Assembly: GCA_037903355.1 (NCBI GenBank) | Contig: JBAJFE010000004.1 | Coordinates: 2,666,001-2,730,000 of the forward strand | Reading direction: 5' to 3' | Source: Trichuris trichiura | Taxonomy: Eukaryota; Nematoda; Enoplea; Trichinellida; Trichuridae | Length of the DNA: 64,000 nucleotides | Shown here: positions 10,541 through 22,948 of the stretch, one piece after another | How the letters are laid out: every line of letters begins with the position of its first letter | How positions within the stretch are numbered: the first letter of the stretch is position 1 | The notes under the pieces: generated by a model | Seen by the model: only the letters and a program-made list of their open reading frames with translations | What the model was told of the DNA's origin: nothing | Database searches by the model: none | Translations under genes and position numbers: made by a program

Positions 10541-13500
10541 TCAGACATTATTTAAAGCTTTTAGCAGTCTTGTAAGCGGATATTTCTTGTTATCGCTCTT
10601 GTTGGCGCAGAAAGTGCCACCAAAATCGTCCATGTCCAGCGACCATACAAACGCACCACCGTACCCTTCCCTGATTATCCAGTCAATCTGCGACAAGGCA
10701 AAACAAAATGTTAAGCGTATTTTTTCACATAAAAAAACGGCCATTACTTTATGCGTGAAACTTTCTTCATTGTCATAACTGAACCACTGATCATCCTTGA
10801 CGAGATAAGGAGTTCTTGTTTCGTTATTCCAGTACTGTTCTGCTCCGTTGGCCAACATCTCGCAACACTACAATGAAAAACCACCTTGTGACACTCCTTG
10901 CTTGCAAATATGGGCAATACTTCGTAGTAGGAAGCAATCCCCGATTCTCTTGTGTACTTCAACGACTGGGATGGACCATTCGCGGGAGAGCCAAGATTTT
11001 TTGTGGATGCGTTCTTCAAACGCCATCCGCGACCGTACGTTGGTAGCCCTATTATGATCTTCTTTTTTGGCATTCCACGCGCATTCCAATGGGCAGCAGC
11101 ACCTGCCTTCAAGAGGAAGAAAATGTAGAATACTTTTGTTCCAAAAATCTAATTCCGCCTAATGATACTACTTTTGCAAGGTATTTTAACAAGTTTAATT
11201 AGTAAAACAGTAAAAGCGCATCACGTTTTCTCATTGATGAACAGCTACATTGTTGCTTGAAGATTTCTATTCCAGCGCTGGTAGATTCTGGGGGTAATAT
11301 TTGCGCGTAGCTGAAGTTTACTTGAAAGTCTGATTTTGTGTACTTGCAGATTACAGTATCCAATTTTCGTATTTTGAATTACAGTAATGCTGTATAACCT
11401 AGGAAAGTAGGTTCTAAATAAGACGTTAAAACTTGAGAAAGACCGCGTTTTTACAAATCACGTGCAGATCAACGTCTCTGCAATATACATTTTACTAGGA
11501 GAACAAGTTAAATCAGTTTATTGCAACTTCAAAGAGAAAAGCCCATTTATTGGTTGCAAAATATTCTATATTCAAAGTGTTCTGTTCTGGAAGGTGGTTA
11601 GTTGTGAGAAGGATCATATGACCTCATTAGGCAACACAATTTTTACCGTTAAACGGAAAAGCTTTTATTCAAACAAAACACGAGCTTTTGGGACCGTGCA
11701 AGCCCATTTTCTTCAGCGGTGAACTGCAGAATGCACAACGTATTACAATGCAAGCACATTTTACAGCAAAGCTCTCGTTTCCCCTAAATGGCCCTTCCCG
11801 TTTATTCAACCGTTTGCCCATTACTGTCTGTTGGAATAAAAATGCACAAGCACTACTTCATTGCTGTTGTATATGCTCTGCAAGAGCGTGACTATATGCC
11901 ATTGACTAACGAACGCGTGCAATACTCACGCAAAAAACCTGCGAATCTTTGAAGTCTCTACAGTTTGTCAGCCGCGTCAATAAGTAAAAATAAAAGGTAT
12001 TCATTGTATCTTTTTGCTAACAAGTGGCCAGTAAATACAGTTTCTGCCTCTCCTTGCCTGATACATAACCTAATACATAACTTTGATAATAAATACAATT
12101 CAAAAACTGACAAGCAAAAAACTAACAAACTGTAAGGGTTACCACGGTAGATGGCGAGCTAGAGCTGCTGTCGCACAACTGGGAGAAAAGGGGACTATTG
12201 GTACCGGTCTGCAAATCCCAAGAACCGTAGAAATCGTATGACATGAGGTTAATGAAATCCAACAGTCTAAAATAGGTAAGATGAAAAGCTGCTAAGCGTA
12301 TTAAAAGTAGCTTGGTGGAATTTAATGCAAATTACTTTGCCAAGTTAGGGACGTCGTAAACCTTGTCAATTTTTGACTGCGAAGCGGATACTGCGGCAGT
12401 AAGCAGTAATCTCGACTTTCCATGGTCACGCTTCTCTCGTATGAAACTGTCCCTCACTTCCTAAGCTGATAACGGTTATTCAACGGCGCGCGTAATTGGC
12501 AATCACTTTTCACAACCTGGAAAAGCTTAACCATATTCCTCTTATCTTCCTCATTTTCGGGATATTCCCAATCAATATCCAAACCGTCGAATTCATGTCT
12601 TCTTAGGTACTCAATCACGGATTTGATAAAAGTTTGTCTATTCTCTGAGCTGAACGCCATTGTCTTGAATTTCCTGCAGTTCACAGTTTATAAAAAAAAG
12701 CCGCAGTAAAATAGGCAGCGAGCGTTGTACCTCGTACCAAAGGTCCAACCGCCAATTGATAGCAATGTTTTCAAGTTTGAATCTCTGCTTTTCAATTTCG
12801 CAATACCTTTATATAACGTATCGATATCGTTCCATTCAAAGTTCCTGTAAAACGAAACAAAACATATGAGCTTTCTACAGTACGAAGCTATTGCATCCTT
12901 TACTAAGCTTATGATTAACAAAAAATGACTTCCCGCTAATAAGGCACGAAGACAACAGATGTTTTGATCTATAAGCATCCTGATAGATGTTTGGTATCAA
13001 AAATGTATTAACTTTATTGCAGCATCGATCTGCGGGATGGAAACACTTATTTTGGTACTTCTGGTCTCCTACAGCTCAAAGATTAAGCTTGGTTAACTAT
13101 TAACGAAAAGTACATTGCCAAAGTGAGAGCCTTCTAAAAAAATCAAAAGCAAAACCGGAGCTCATAAGAATAGAAGCGTTTACGTTATTTCAAAGGTATC
13201 TTTCATCCAAGCAAATGCAAAGAAAATGTAATCGCAGAGACCGTCTTCATAGTCTTCAGGTAAGTACTTTCCGCTTTCAGGTCGGTATTGCGACCAATTG
13301 GTAAAGTAGCATCCACGAATGAAAACATTCTTTTTCTCTTCTTCGGCTGAAAAGGGCTCGCATTGAAAATACAGCCAACTAATTTGAAATATTTGCTCTT
13401 ATTTCAATAAGTCTATGGCTTCGCGTCTTCGAATTAATTTTGCATAGCAGACGAGCGCGCAACAGCAAAAAGATGACCGCCCCTTGTTGTAATCTGTAGT

Positions 13501-13918
13501 ATTTACCGTCGCTTCTGTACATCCCTTGAACTGGAACTGCTTTTGGGCAATAGCATATCGACGGTGTCAACTCCCGCATGATGGTAGCGTCCATAGTTGC
13601 TCGCATGTTTTCTGGCCTTCTGTTAGTGACATCCAAGATTGCCACATCCGTCTTTTTTAGATATACTGCTCCCGAGACAGTTGCAAGACAAGAAACATTG
13701 TAAGCATGATCGCAGGTACCAATTTCGGGATTGAAGAGTGTGCCTGCCGAGCAGGTCATCAAGTAGGCTCTGTCAAATGCGCAGGAATAGAAACTGTCGC
13801 AGGTGGCGGGATCGGGAAAAATGCCATCGGAAGGGCATAGGAAACTATTTTCGGCATAAGATAAGCAAACGAAGAAAACCGCCGTTTCAAGGACACCGAA
13901 AGCGGTCGAAGAAATCAT
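10541..13918 (-). CDS. GH18 chitinase A with N-terminal chitin-binding domain
   Basis: Multi-exon secreted chitinase. The 13918 ATG opens a signal peptide ([11 protein letters not shown]), followed at once by a six-Cys CBM14 (peritrophin-A) domain starting [19 protein letters not shown]. Later exons give the GH18 barrel in order: [13 protein letters not shown] (about 13300), [16 protein letters not shown] (about 12740), the catalytic [10 protein letters not shown] with its proton-donor Glu (about 12580), [17 protein letters not shown] (about 12230), [12 protein letters not shown] (about 11040), [13 protein letters not shown] and a stop at 10541. All DxxDxDxE residues are present. It hydrolyses beta-1,4-GlcNAc chains, probably in cuticle, eggshell or gut. 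The intron between about 12130 and 11112 is about 1 kb; the linker after CBM14 is not fully resolved. Confidence 0.8.
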
Positions 13919-15597
13919 GCTTCAATTTTGAGGCTTCAGAAAACTGTAAGGGATATTATGTTTTGATAAATGGCTTTCATTCGCAGTCATGTGCCCTTCC
14001 GTTCACCAAAAGCAAAAGCGATCTACATTGGCAAATCCTACAAAAAAAAGTTTTCTTTAAAATGGAAACTGTCTCTTTTCTAAACAAAACATATTCACTG
14101 CTTTGCAATAACTAAAAGCGCATGTACGATTCCGTCCAGCAACAGATAGTAAAAAATTGGGCTTTATACAGTTCAGGAACTGAAATCAAGTAACATAATG
14201 GACGTACAGCAACTTTTTTGTTAAAAAGCGAAGTATATTGCTATTCAATGTTCCAACGGAACTTCAACTTATCATACCAATGGAATGCTCTTCCACTGTC
14301 TTCTTTTAACGCACCTAATAGTGGCCTATACCGAATGAAAGACTGTTTTGTGAGTTTGCTATTCCGGTAAACCTACGAACGCGTGAAGACTTTCAGGAAC
14401 AGATTTCGCGCTACAAAAAAGCACATTTAGTTGACTCCTAAGCATTGCAAAGGAAAAAATGTACGTAACCTTTGAGCATGAACTTTCCAAAGGAGAAGTG
14501 ACAGTGGCAGGACAAACCGACTGGAAGCACTGCTATGCTCAAGCAAGACGTTTCGCTGTAAAAACTTGTGTTTTGCGCTGTTCGACGTATTTTTCTTATT
14601 ATCATAATTTAAATAAACACAGTCACGACAGCCAGCAAACAAGGCAGTCGAACAAAAGCGGGGAAAGGAAAACGGGCCGCTCGTTGACGCTTCTCTGTTT
14701 ATTTATCCGCTCTTACGACCGCGAAAAGTTCAGCCCGTTTGCAGTTGAAGTATAAGCAAACACAAACAACCCTCATGCGCAAAAACAAAACCAGTTTGTC
14801 ATGTAAATAATATCAGCAGCTTGGCAGGCATGTTTGGAAGGGCGATTTTAAATTTGAATAGACGTTTTTCGATGTTTGCGACTTCGCACACGCACTTTCC
14901 GAGTAAACAGCTAATGAGAGAAAGGCATCGTCGGTACTACTCTCCCTCATACAGTAATTCAAAAGGAATTCAGGTACGCCTGGCATACTCGGCTAACAAC
15001 AATAGCAATGCTTATTTAGAAACGAAGCAAAACACGATTGCGAACTTGGCATAATGTTTACTCGCTCAAATATCATAGATCGTTAGTTATAAATGTGCAG
15101 CTTGAATTTTTCGTTCCTCGTTTCAGTTCAAAACGAAACAACTCAAGAACAAGTAGGTTTTTTTTTCAACAGTTACGATCTTTCGTACTTTACAGAGTAT
15201 ACGTTTCAGGTGACTAATGTCAAAGAACAAAAAATTCCCCTCATTTAAAAATACGCGACGCCCATTGCGGCAGAGAACTCGTAAACAACTCAGCATTTCC
15301 ATATCACCCACGCGTGACGCAGGTCTTTACATAAATGGTTTAGTTAGCCATTGGAGGAAAGTTTTACTACAACTTGCATTTGAAAAGCTGCATCGATGAA
15401 AAATGCAAGTTTTAAGGAGTCAGCGCAGAGATAAGATAAAATGTTAAAAGTAAAGGCTGTTGGTGCTTCCAGACGACACTTTGCGGAACCGCCAGCAACA
15501 ACTGCAAGACAAGTATTTTTACACGCTATATTCGAGCTACACGTAAGGCATTGAGATATTTGACTACTAACGCGCGCGACGAACGACACATTGATAT
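13919..15597. other. intergenic between chitinase genes
   Basis: No coding exon recognised. This is the spacer between the stop of chitinase B and the start of chitinase A, and presumably holds the promoter of chitinase A on the minus strand. I see no clear TATA box or repeat in it. Confidence 0.5.
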
Positions 15598-17949
15598 TTA
15601 ATCGTTGTTCTTCGTAGCTCGTGTTGTCGAATTCGGATTGATTGTAGTATTCATTTCCATTGTGGAGTAAACGAAGTCGGCAGTTGAAGAAGCGTTACTC
15701 GCAGAGGAAAAAGATGCTGCCTTTCCTTCGCTCGAACGATTTTGACTTGCACCTTTTGAAGGCTAAAAAAAAGTAAAACGCTGTAAAGGACGAAGCTGAC
15801 AGCTAGTCAGCTAGAAACAAACTATAGGGCTTCAGACGTTGAGATCTGTTTACCTTTGCTGACCGCGTTGAAGCTGACGGTCGTAAAGTGGGCTGGGACG
15901 GCTGAGAGCATATCTTATTTTCGCTGCTGAACGAAGTGCCATTTTCGCAATATTTTTTGACGGGAATTCTGTTGGAACAATTGTAAAACGAATGATCGTC
16001 AAGCGGGTTCGCAAAGAGACCGTCGTCTGGGCAACTAAAGCTATCTGGAAGCACTTTGACAGGCGATGAGTCTGCGTTCAATAGGCGAACAGATAGGCCG
16101 CAATGCAACCGAGGAAAGTCACACCTGAGACGACTTCTTCAAAAGGCTTTTTCGTTGACGACATACCGCTGCTTAAGGGCATCAACATGTAGTTTGAAGT
16201 CTTTTTCGACGATTTAAACTACAATAATCTTTCGTAAACTTTTCGTTAGCTCTCAACTGAAGCTTTGAGGGTCTCTAACGCGTAGAAAGTAGAAAAACGC
16301 GGCGCTCACTTACGCCAAGTCCATTCTCTTTGTTGGAAAGTATTGCACTCATGGTCCGAACGAGCGGGTATGTCATACCCTTGTACTGAGGGCAAAAAAT
16401 CCCTTTAAAATCATCTGTATCAAGCGACCAAACAAACGCGCCGCCAAAGTGATTTTCCTTGATCCAACGCAGCTTAAATACCGCTATGTCATTTGAATTT
16501 ATGATCATCGTGCTTTGAAAACCTTTTGCGTAAAACTTTCCGTATCATCGTAGCTAAACCATTGATTTTCTCGAACCAGTATGACGGAGCCGGTTTCCTT
16601 ATCGCGGAAACTTTTCGCCCCTTGCTTCAGCAGTTCGCAGGACTTTAAGAAGCCAAAGTTAACGCGCCGCGGGTCGCTTATGGCTTAAGGGCTCACTTCG
16701 TAAAACGCAATCACGCCGGATGCCCTTGTGTAGTTCAACGGGAGCGAAGCGTCAATAGCTTTCGATCCAACCGAGAAATCAGAGGGGTTCAACAGTGTCC
16801 ATCCTCTGCCGTAAGTTGGCAAGCCGACGATAATCTTTTCCCTTGGCATACCTTTGGCGACCCAAAAATTAACCGCAGAGGACTAAAAATCAATCTTTAC
16901 AGACGGCGGGAGCTTTATTTGAACTCTCTACCGTCGACATTGTTGCTTCCCAATAGGAGCGATGATTGCCGGCGAAAAGCGGGCTATTTATGCCGGTTCT
17001 CTTTTCCCAGGAACCGTGAAAATCGTATGTCATTACGTTGACAAAGTCCACGTATCTGAGCAAGAAGAATATATGAAGAAAAAAACGGATGGCTTTGCAT
17101 GAGGATCATTACCTAGCCAACGCTGGCACGTCGTATCCTTTCTCAATTTTGTCCTGACCGGCTGCAACAGCGGCTGTGAGTAGTAGCTGTGGCCTTCTTC
17201 CCCTCGTCTTCTCCCAATGGATGCGGTCAGCTATGGCCTGAAGAAAAAGATTAAAACGCAAAAATGTTTAAGCGTTCCAACGAGCTATTGCCTTGCAGAG
17301 TTCGACCATCGCCTGACGATCAGATTCGGTGTCGGGATATTCCCAATCCAAATCGAAGCCATCGAAAGAATGCTTCCTCAGGAAGCGCATCAGCGAGGCG
17401 ACGAATGAATTTCTTAGTTTACTGGACGACGCTACTTTTTTGAACTTTCTATGCAAAAAACTACTATGCTCCTTTTGTCACTGTTTTAAAACAAGACGCA
17501 TTGAATACTTCGTGCCAAAAGACCAACCGCCCAAGGAGAGAAGCACTTTTAAATTGGGATCCTGCCGTTTGAACTCCTTCATGACGTCATAGAAGCTTCC
17601 AATGTCGTTCCATTCGCTGGTACTGATAACCAAGACGTTTCAATGTCCCTGCTTAGCAGTCGTTCAACTTACGTCACTTCGTACTTGTCCGACAAAGTGG
17701 CAAATGCGAGAAACACGTGAGTACAAAGACCCGTTTCGTAGTCTTTTGCAAAATACGAGCCATTATAAGGCCTATACTGGGCCCAGTTGACCATGTAGCA
17801 GCCGCGTACAAAGTTATCTTTCGATTGGTGCTTCTCGGAACGGCCTGAAGAAATTTGAATATTTAAATCACCGAATCTGTCGCTTCTAACAAAGTCGAAC
17901 CATAAGACAGGAGAAAAAGCAAACTTAAGATCGCAGTGCGCGCCATCAT
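15598..17949 (-). CDS. GH18 chitinase B with C-terminal chitin-binding domain
   Basis: Multi-exon secreted chitinase. The start at 17949 ([17 protein letters not shown]) is a signal peptide. GH18 blocks follow: [35 protein letters not shown], the catalytic [10 protein letters not shown] (about 17350), [48 protein letters not shown] and [17 protein letters not shown]14 domain begins [19 protein letters not shown] (about 16040-15910), and a Ser/Thr-rich tail ends at a TAA at 15600-15598. The catalytic DxxDxDxE is intact. The domain order is the reverse of chitinase A, so the pair is not a simple duplication. The first splice junction is uncertain: the simplest frame-keeping choice uses a weak donor near 17887. 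Confidence 0.8.
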
Positions 17950-18929
17950 GTCCAATGCTTTTTCGCTCAACGTTAGCTGAAGACAGATATTAACAAATGA
18001 GAAATAAGCATTGAGCCATGTAAGGATTGATGAATCACTTACCAACGTAGACAAGATCAGATTTGTATTCTTTTTGAAACGGCAGATTTTCTGCTCAAAA
18101 ACAAAAGCTGCCGGCTAAAACGCTAAGACTAGTAGAGCGTTGGTAACGCCTTGTCTTGCCCAGCTATCATTCAACAATTTTCTATTGCAGTAAGTCGCGA
18201 CCTAATTATTTAATAATAAGCGCAAAATTTGCATATGCATTAGGAGCTTAGCGCCAAAGGTCGGTATGGGAAATGTTTGACTGCAAAGCAAATTACCGTA
18301 AGTGAAGAACGGAGCAACAAAGGGAAAAGCATCCCAAGCTGTCTTACCTTTGAATATTGACTTCACGAGCGGACGGCTGATTTGGATAGGCTATTTCAAG
18401 CCACATTAAGTTAGCACGAACCTCGGCAGTATCTTTCGCTTAGGGAAAAGGTATTTCTGGAGAAGTTTTGTCAATTACAAACGGATTACGGTCACTCGTC
18501 CGAGCAGCAGCCGAAACCTGGAATAGGTCGAAGTCCCATTCAAAAATTTGACCTTTCAGAATTTCGGCAAAGGACAAAAATTTCATCTTTTCCTGGACGG
18601 GGTGGTCTTGACAGGATAGATTACTTGATTTTTTAAAAATGGCACTAATAGTTAATAAAAATAATGAAAGAAAAACAGCATTATGCGCATGCCGGCAAGA
18701 CGTCGCGTTCTAGTGTAAACATACAAAGCGTGTTTAAATCGAAAATGCTCAATTATTACGCTGCAACTGCCGAACTACCGAAATTGGCTAAAGAATATAA
18801 TTTCTACGAGCACAGCGGCACGGTTATGTTATGGAAAAATTAAATGCAGAAAAAAAACCGCATTACAATACTCAAATGTGAACAGTAGCAACAATTTGGG
18901 TAAAAGACAGTCGGATACACATTGCACGC
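17950..18929. other. intergenic
   Basis: Spacer between SF3B2 and chitinase B, probably with the chitinase B promoter and the SF3B2 3' UTR. No exon or repeat recognised. Confidence 0.5.
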
Positions 18930-21900
18930 TTAGAACTTGAAATCTTTGTATTTCTTCGAACCGCTCGAAGACTTCTTCTCTTCTTGCGCTTTTCTTCTGC
19001 GCTGAAAAAAAGAGAACAAGTAAGTTTAGAAATTTCCATAAGATTAACGTTTTGCAAGGTAGCTCAGGCTTGTAGAAACGCCGTCTCGGACTTGCCCGCG
19101 CAAATAATATAGTCAGACAAGCAACATCGACTGCTGACTTTTCGCGCCTTTTCTGCCTTTACCAGTGAGCACACGCCTCCTATCCTGTTCTGCCCTTATA
19201 TAGGCCTATGCCAAAATGTAAGCTTTACTTTTAGGTTTAGGCTTAAACAATAGGAGAACAGGATGGCCGGCAACGTATGACGGTGTGACGCAGAAATGGA
19301 TAATAGTTGTTTGTCTTACTGTATTTTTTACGAATAAAACAAACCTGATTATCGTAAGAACTACGGTATTGTTTTGAAAAGAGACGAGCTGAGCTCTCAC
19401 CTTTTGACGAGCCGCATGTTCGGCCACCAAATCGGAAAAGTCGTCTTCTTTGCTCAATTGTTTCAAGCCTTCCTCGTACTTCTGTTGCAAGCCGCTGGCA
19501 TCCGCCAAATCCAGTTCGTCCGGATTGAGCGACACTTCAATGCCACCGTCCGCCGATTTCGTGTCCTTTCTCAAACTCATAGCAGCGCTAACGTCGTATA
19601 CGTGAGTAGAGCCCATCATTTGACCGGAGATGCGCTCCACCTTCTTTTCGGGCAAAACGGAGTACAACGACGGAACCTCGCCTCTTCAAAACAGCCAAAT
19701 AAACAAACTTTAGGCTGCTAGCAACATTTTATCTCTTACTCTGCCTCCTCCAACAATTTCTTCTTCCTCAGTTCAATGGTGTCGGGGGTTTCAACACCGC
19801 CTGAAACGCCTGTCGATATGCCGCTGGGAGTGATCAACCTAAAAGTCGCGTTAGCACAAGCGTTAGCGGGCTGCGCATGCCTACTCACCCTTCGACAACC
19901 GGAGCGGGAAGATTATCCTCGTCTTCATTCACTTCCGCTTCGGATTCCGATTCTTCCTCGCTAGACTCCTCTTCGCTCTCCATTTCGCCCCAATGTCTTG
20001 TTTCAACTTCCTCTTCCTCCGGTATATTCTACAAAAGGTGATAGTCAAGGACGAATTCAAATTTTTGGATAAGGCAACGCACTCCCGGATAAGGAAGGTC
20101 GACGCCAAAAACGTCTCCGTATAGCGGACGGCCCGTTTCGTCGACGGGTGGTTTACCCCAACCGCCGGCATGGTAACCAAAAGCGCAGCCGTCCGGTATG
20201 GGAGCATTTAATCCCGGAATTTTTAAATTCGGATAGCTCGGCGGCGGACCGTAACGTTGCATGGCGATCAGCCACGGCGGAGGATATCTATGCGCATTCT
20301 AAAAATGTCATATTCAAAAGAAGAGTCGCTCAAACTTATTTTTAAAAAACTCACAGGACCGACTGGCATGCCAAGGGCAATGCGCATCTCGTCGGAAAGT
20401 TCGCCCGGCTTCTTTTCGCGAAGTCGCGTTTCAAATTCTTTTCCCTGAATATAGAGCATCTCGGGATTATTGGGCTAAGGCCGGCTAAGGCCAACCTCGA
20501 AGTAAAGATCGCCAACCATTGTCATTCTGGGCTTCGTTTGCCAACGGAAAAACGCGTCGTGCAACTTTTGATAGTCAATATCAATCTTGCCCATTTTGGG
20601 TCGAATTCTTTCCCGCATTTTAGTCTTCAACGACTTTTCCTCCTCCTAAAAGTGCTCAGTCAACTATTACGCAATAATTATGGTCAAAAAGCGGTTTTAA
20701 GTTGGAAAAGCCTGCGAAATATAGCTTGCGTGCCAACATTTCCCTTTTTACAATGCGTTCAGCTCAAGGAAAAGCTTAAAATATATGTACGTGTTCAAAT
20801 GGCTTAAACGTGGAAAAGAATGTCGAGCAGAATTGGATATATGCAAATGCAAGGTAAGGTTGAACAAAGTACTTTTTCTTGTAACGATTGGCGCATTTCC
20901 ATAATGCCAGTTCTTCTGATGAATTCGGGCAATTCGAAAGGCGGCTTTTCGAAGCCACGCTTTCCCGCCAAATATTTTCTTTTGAAGCACCAATGCCGCG
21001 GAACAGGTACTGTATTCTTGGCAGACTGCAAAGCGACTTGCAGAATAAAAAAAGTAAAGCTAAAATAATTGGCTTATGGGCAAACCTTCAAATGGACTAA
21101 CAACTTTGGATCCTTTGCGGTAACGTCGTGCCACTCAACGACGTCTGGTCGTTTTGTGCTCTTAGAATGTTGGCAAAAGCAAAACGTCAATAATGGAAAC
21201 TATGAGCAAGTCTAACTAACAGCTTTAAGTTCTCCAATGGAGGGACGCATCAAAAGGCGCAACTTTTTCTTCGAAAGCCTCGGTTTTTCCGCGTCTTCTC
21301 GAAGCTTCGCCTGCTTTGCCTCTTCGACATCTTGAACGATGCGCTCTACGATGGCTGCTTTGGGTGCCAATCGTTCTCGATTCCATTTTTCAAACTCCTC
21401 TCTTCGCTCCTCCTCTTTAACAATGTCCTCGGGAGCGGACAGCTGAAATATTTGCATATTTAAATTAAGTAAGCTTTTTAAATTTGAATTTTTACTATTA
21501 ATTGAAAGAAGCTTATTTTTTTAACTTAACTGTAAAAGATATTCTAAAAATACCTTGTACGTCTCGAATACTTTCATAAAGTACAAATACATTGGGTCGC
21601 TCAAGTCTGGCTCTTCGGTGATGTACCTAAACGGAAACAATTTGACTAATGGAATTTAAAGAGCAAAAAAGCGAGTGAAAAACATGCTCGACTTCAATAT
21701 CTTCATCCAAAGAATCGTCGCTTGCAGGACCATCCTCAATTGCCTTCTTGTCATCGGATAAGTCTAGATTCGCGTTCCTTCTCGCTGAACGTTGTTCACG
21801 TCGACGCTTCTTGTATCTTTTCTTCTTTTCTCGCTTCCTGTCTGCTCGACTCTGCAAAAATTAATATCAATAGAACTGTACGGCCGAATAGGGGTGCTAA

Positions 21901-22012
21901 CCATTTTTTTGTTATTTTCCTGCGCATCAAGCTTGTTCGTAGATTCATTGCTAACTGACAAACCGTTTTCCGACGAGTGGCTACTACCATCAACAGAAAC
22001 TGAACTGCTCAT
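18930..22012 (-). CDS. SF3B2: splicing factor 3b subunit 2 (SAP145)
   Basis: Multi-exon gene for the U2 snRNP SF3b subunit that helps hold the branch region. A basic segment (RADRKREKKKRYKKRRREQR) precedes YITEEPDLSDPMYLYFMKVF and KLSKKKLRLL-type sequence. Then come the diagnostic block VPVPRHWCFKRKYLAGKRG, PPFELPEFIRRTGIMEMRQ, the PSP region (KEFETRLREKKPGELSDEMR, MQRYGPPPSYPNLKIPGLNA, GYHAGGWGKPPVDETGRPLY) and MMGSTHVYDVSAAM. The end KKYKDFKF matches the family terminus. An acidic stretch lies near 19950. The start is the ATG at 22012-22010; the N-terminus is much shorter than the vertebrate protein. An acceptor just upstream (about 22037) hints at a 5' UTR intron or a trans-splice site. 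The intron before YITEEP appears to need a GC donor. Confidence 0.93.
19182..19264. repeat. short element with 10-bp terminal inverted repeats (in SF3B2 intron)
   Basis: atcctgttct at 19182-19191 and its complement at 19255-19264 bracket 83 bp containing tttaggtttaggcttaaac. Related sequence occurs near 59004-59075 in the same orientation, and a looser relative lies near 23578-23660. It looks like a small dispersed non-autonomous repeat. Confidence 0.5.
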
Positions 22013-22814
22013 GGTCTCCGAATTGAGTACTTCTGTAAAACCAGAACATGAAGAAACAGATACCTGAGAGACCGCACAAAACCATAAAAAAATTCAACAA
22101 ACCCCAATCTTCACCAGCTGCAACAAATTACAAACGGAATACAGGGCTGTTGCTGATGAAATGTAGCTTCAGCTTACGGTAGAAATACGGAAAGCGAAAG
22201 CGTTCATATATTAAGATTGGATATGCTTAAACTCGCTCGTTTTGATTTAAATTCTTGCAATGAAGAGATCTGGGAGCCTGTTACTTGCCATACACGAACA
22301 ACAAGAGACTATGGTTTGGCGTTTATGACATACGGTAGACTTGCGAAGCGACAAAAGCGGCACGAGAAGACCTTTCGCAAAAATTAATTGTAACATTTAA
22401 GAACAACTCTTTGTCTAAAATGTCATAGAAAGCAAAAAGAGTGCAAAATATAGAGCCGAAAACGCGATGCACAAGTGCGCAACGTACGAAAATCACTGCC
22501 ACGTAAAGCTTAACGAACGCACTCCTAAACTTAGAAGTCACAATTATCTAATAAATGGAGTTTCTTAAAAGAGCAATATTTTGCAAAAGAACCAATTACT
22601 ACGCACCTGCCATCCTTACTTGGTACAAAAGCACAATCCAACCTTAATGATTCTCACGTTTGCTTAGCTCAATGTGCTTGGCCCGCAAACATTAGAACTT
22701 ACGCTGTATTTACTGCCTCGTTTTCACGTCGCTTTTATTAGCCACAGTCGACGAGCAGATTTTGTCCAAACTTTATAACGTAGCCTAACCTGATGCAATT
22801 TCGCTACTTAAATT

Positions 22815-22850
22815 TTTTCTTAGCCTAAGCCTAAGCCTTAAGCCTAAGAA
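22815..22850. repeat. interstitial TTAGGC-like repeat
   Basis: GCCTAA units occur about four times with one expansion to GCCTTAA, equivalent to TTAGGC on the other strand. This is the telomere unit known from many nematodes. Shorter traces occur near 19230, 23622, 24015 and 45545. Confidence 0.6.
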
Positions 22851-22894
22851 CATTGCCCGTTCGAGCAAAGGGCAAATTGGAAAGAAAACTATGC

Positions 22895-22948
22895 AAGCTT
22901 TTGTGAAATCCAGTTCTGTATATACAGAACTGGATTTCACAAAAGCTT
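22895..22948. repeat. 54-bp perfect palindrome
   Basis: Bases 22895-22920 are the exact reverse complement of 22923-22948, and the central TA is itself symmetric, so there is no loop spacer. No coding content. It could form a cruciform or be the joined ends of a small inverted-repeat element. Confidence 0.95.

Noticed and set aside
16675..16692. Stop codon interrupting the chitinase B catalytic domain
   Set aside because: It falls inside a short GT-AG intron (gtgagc to ttaaag) whose removal restores the family sequence [10 protein letters not shown].
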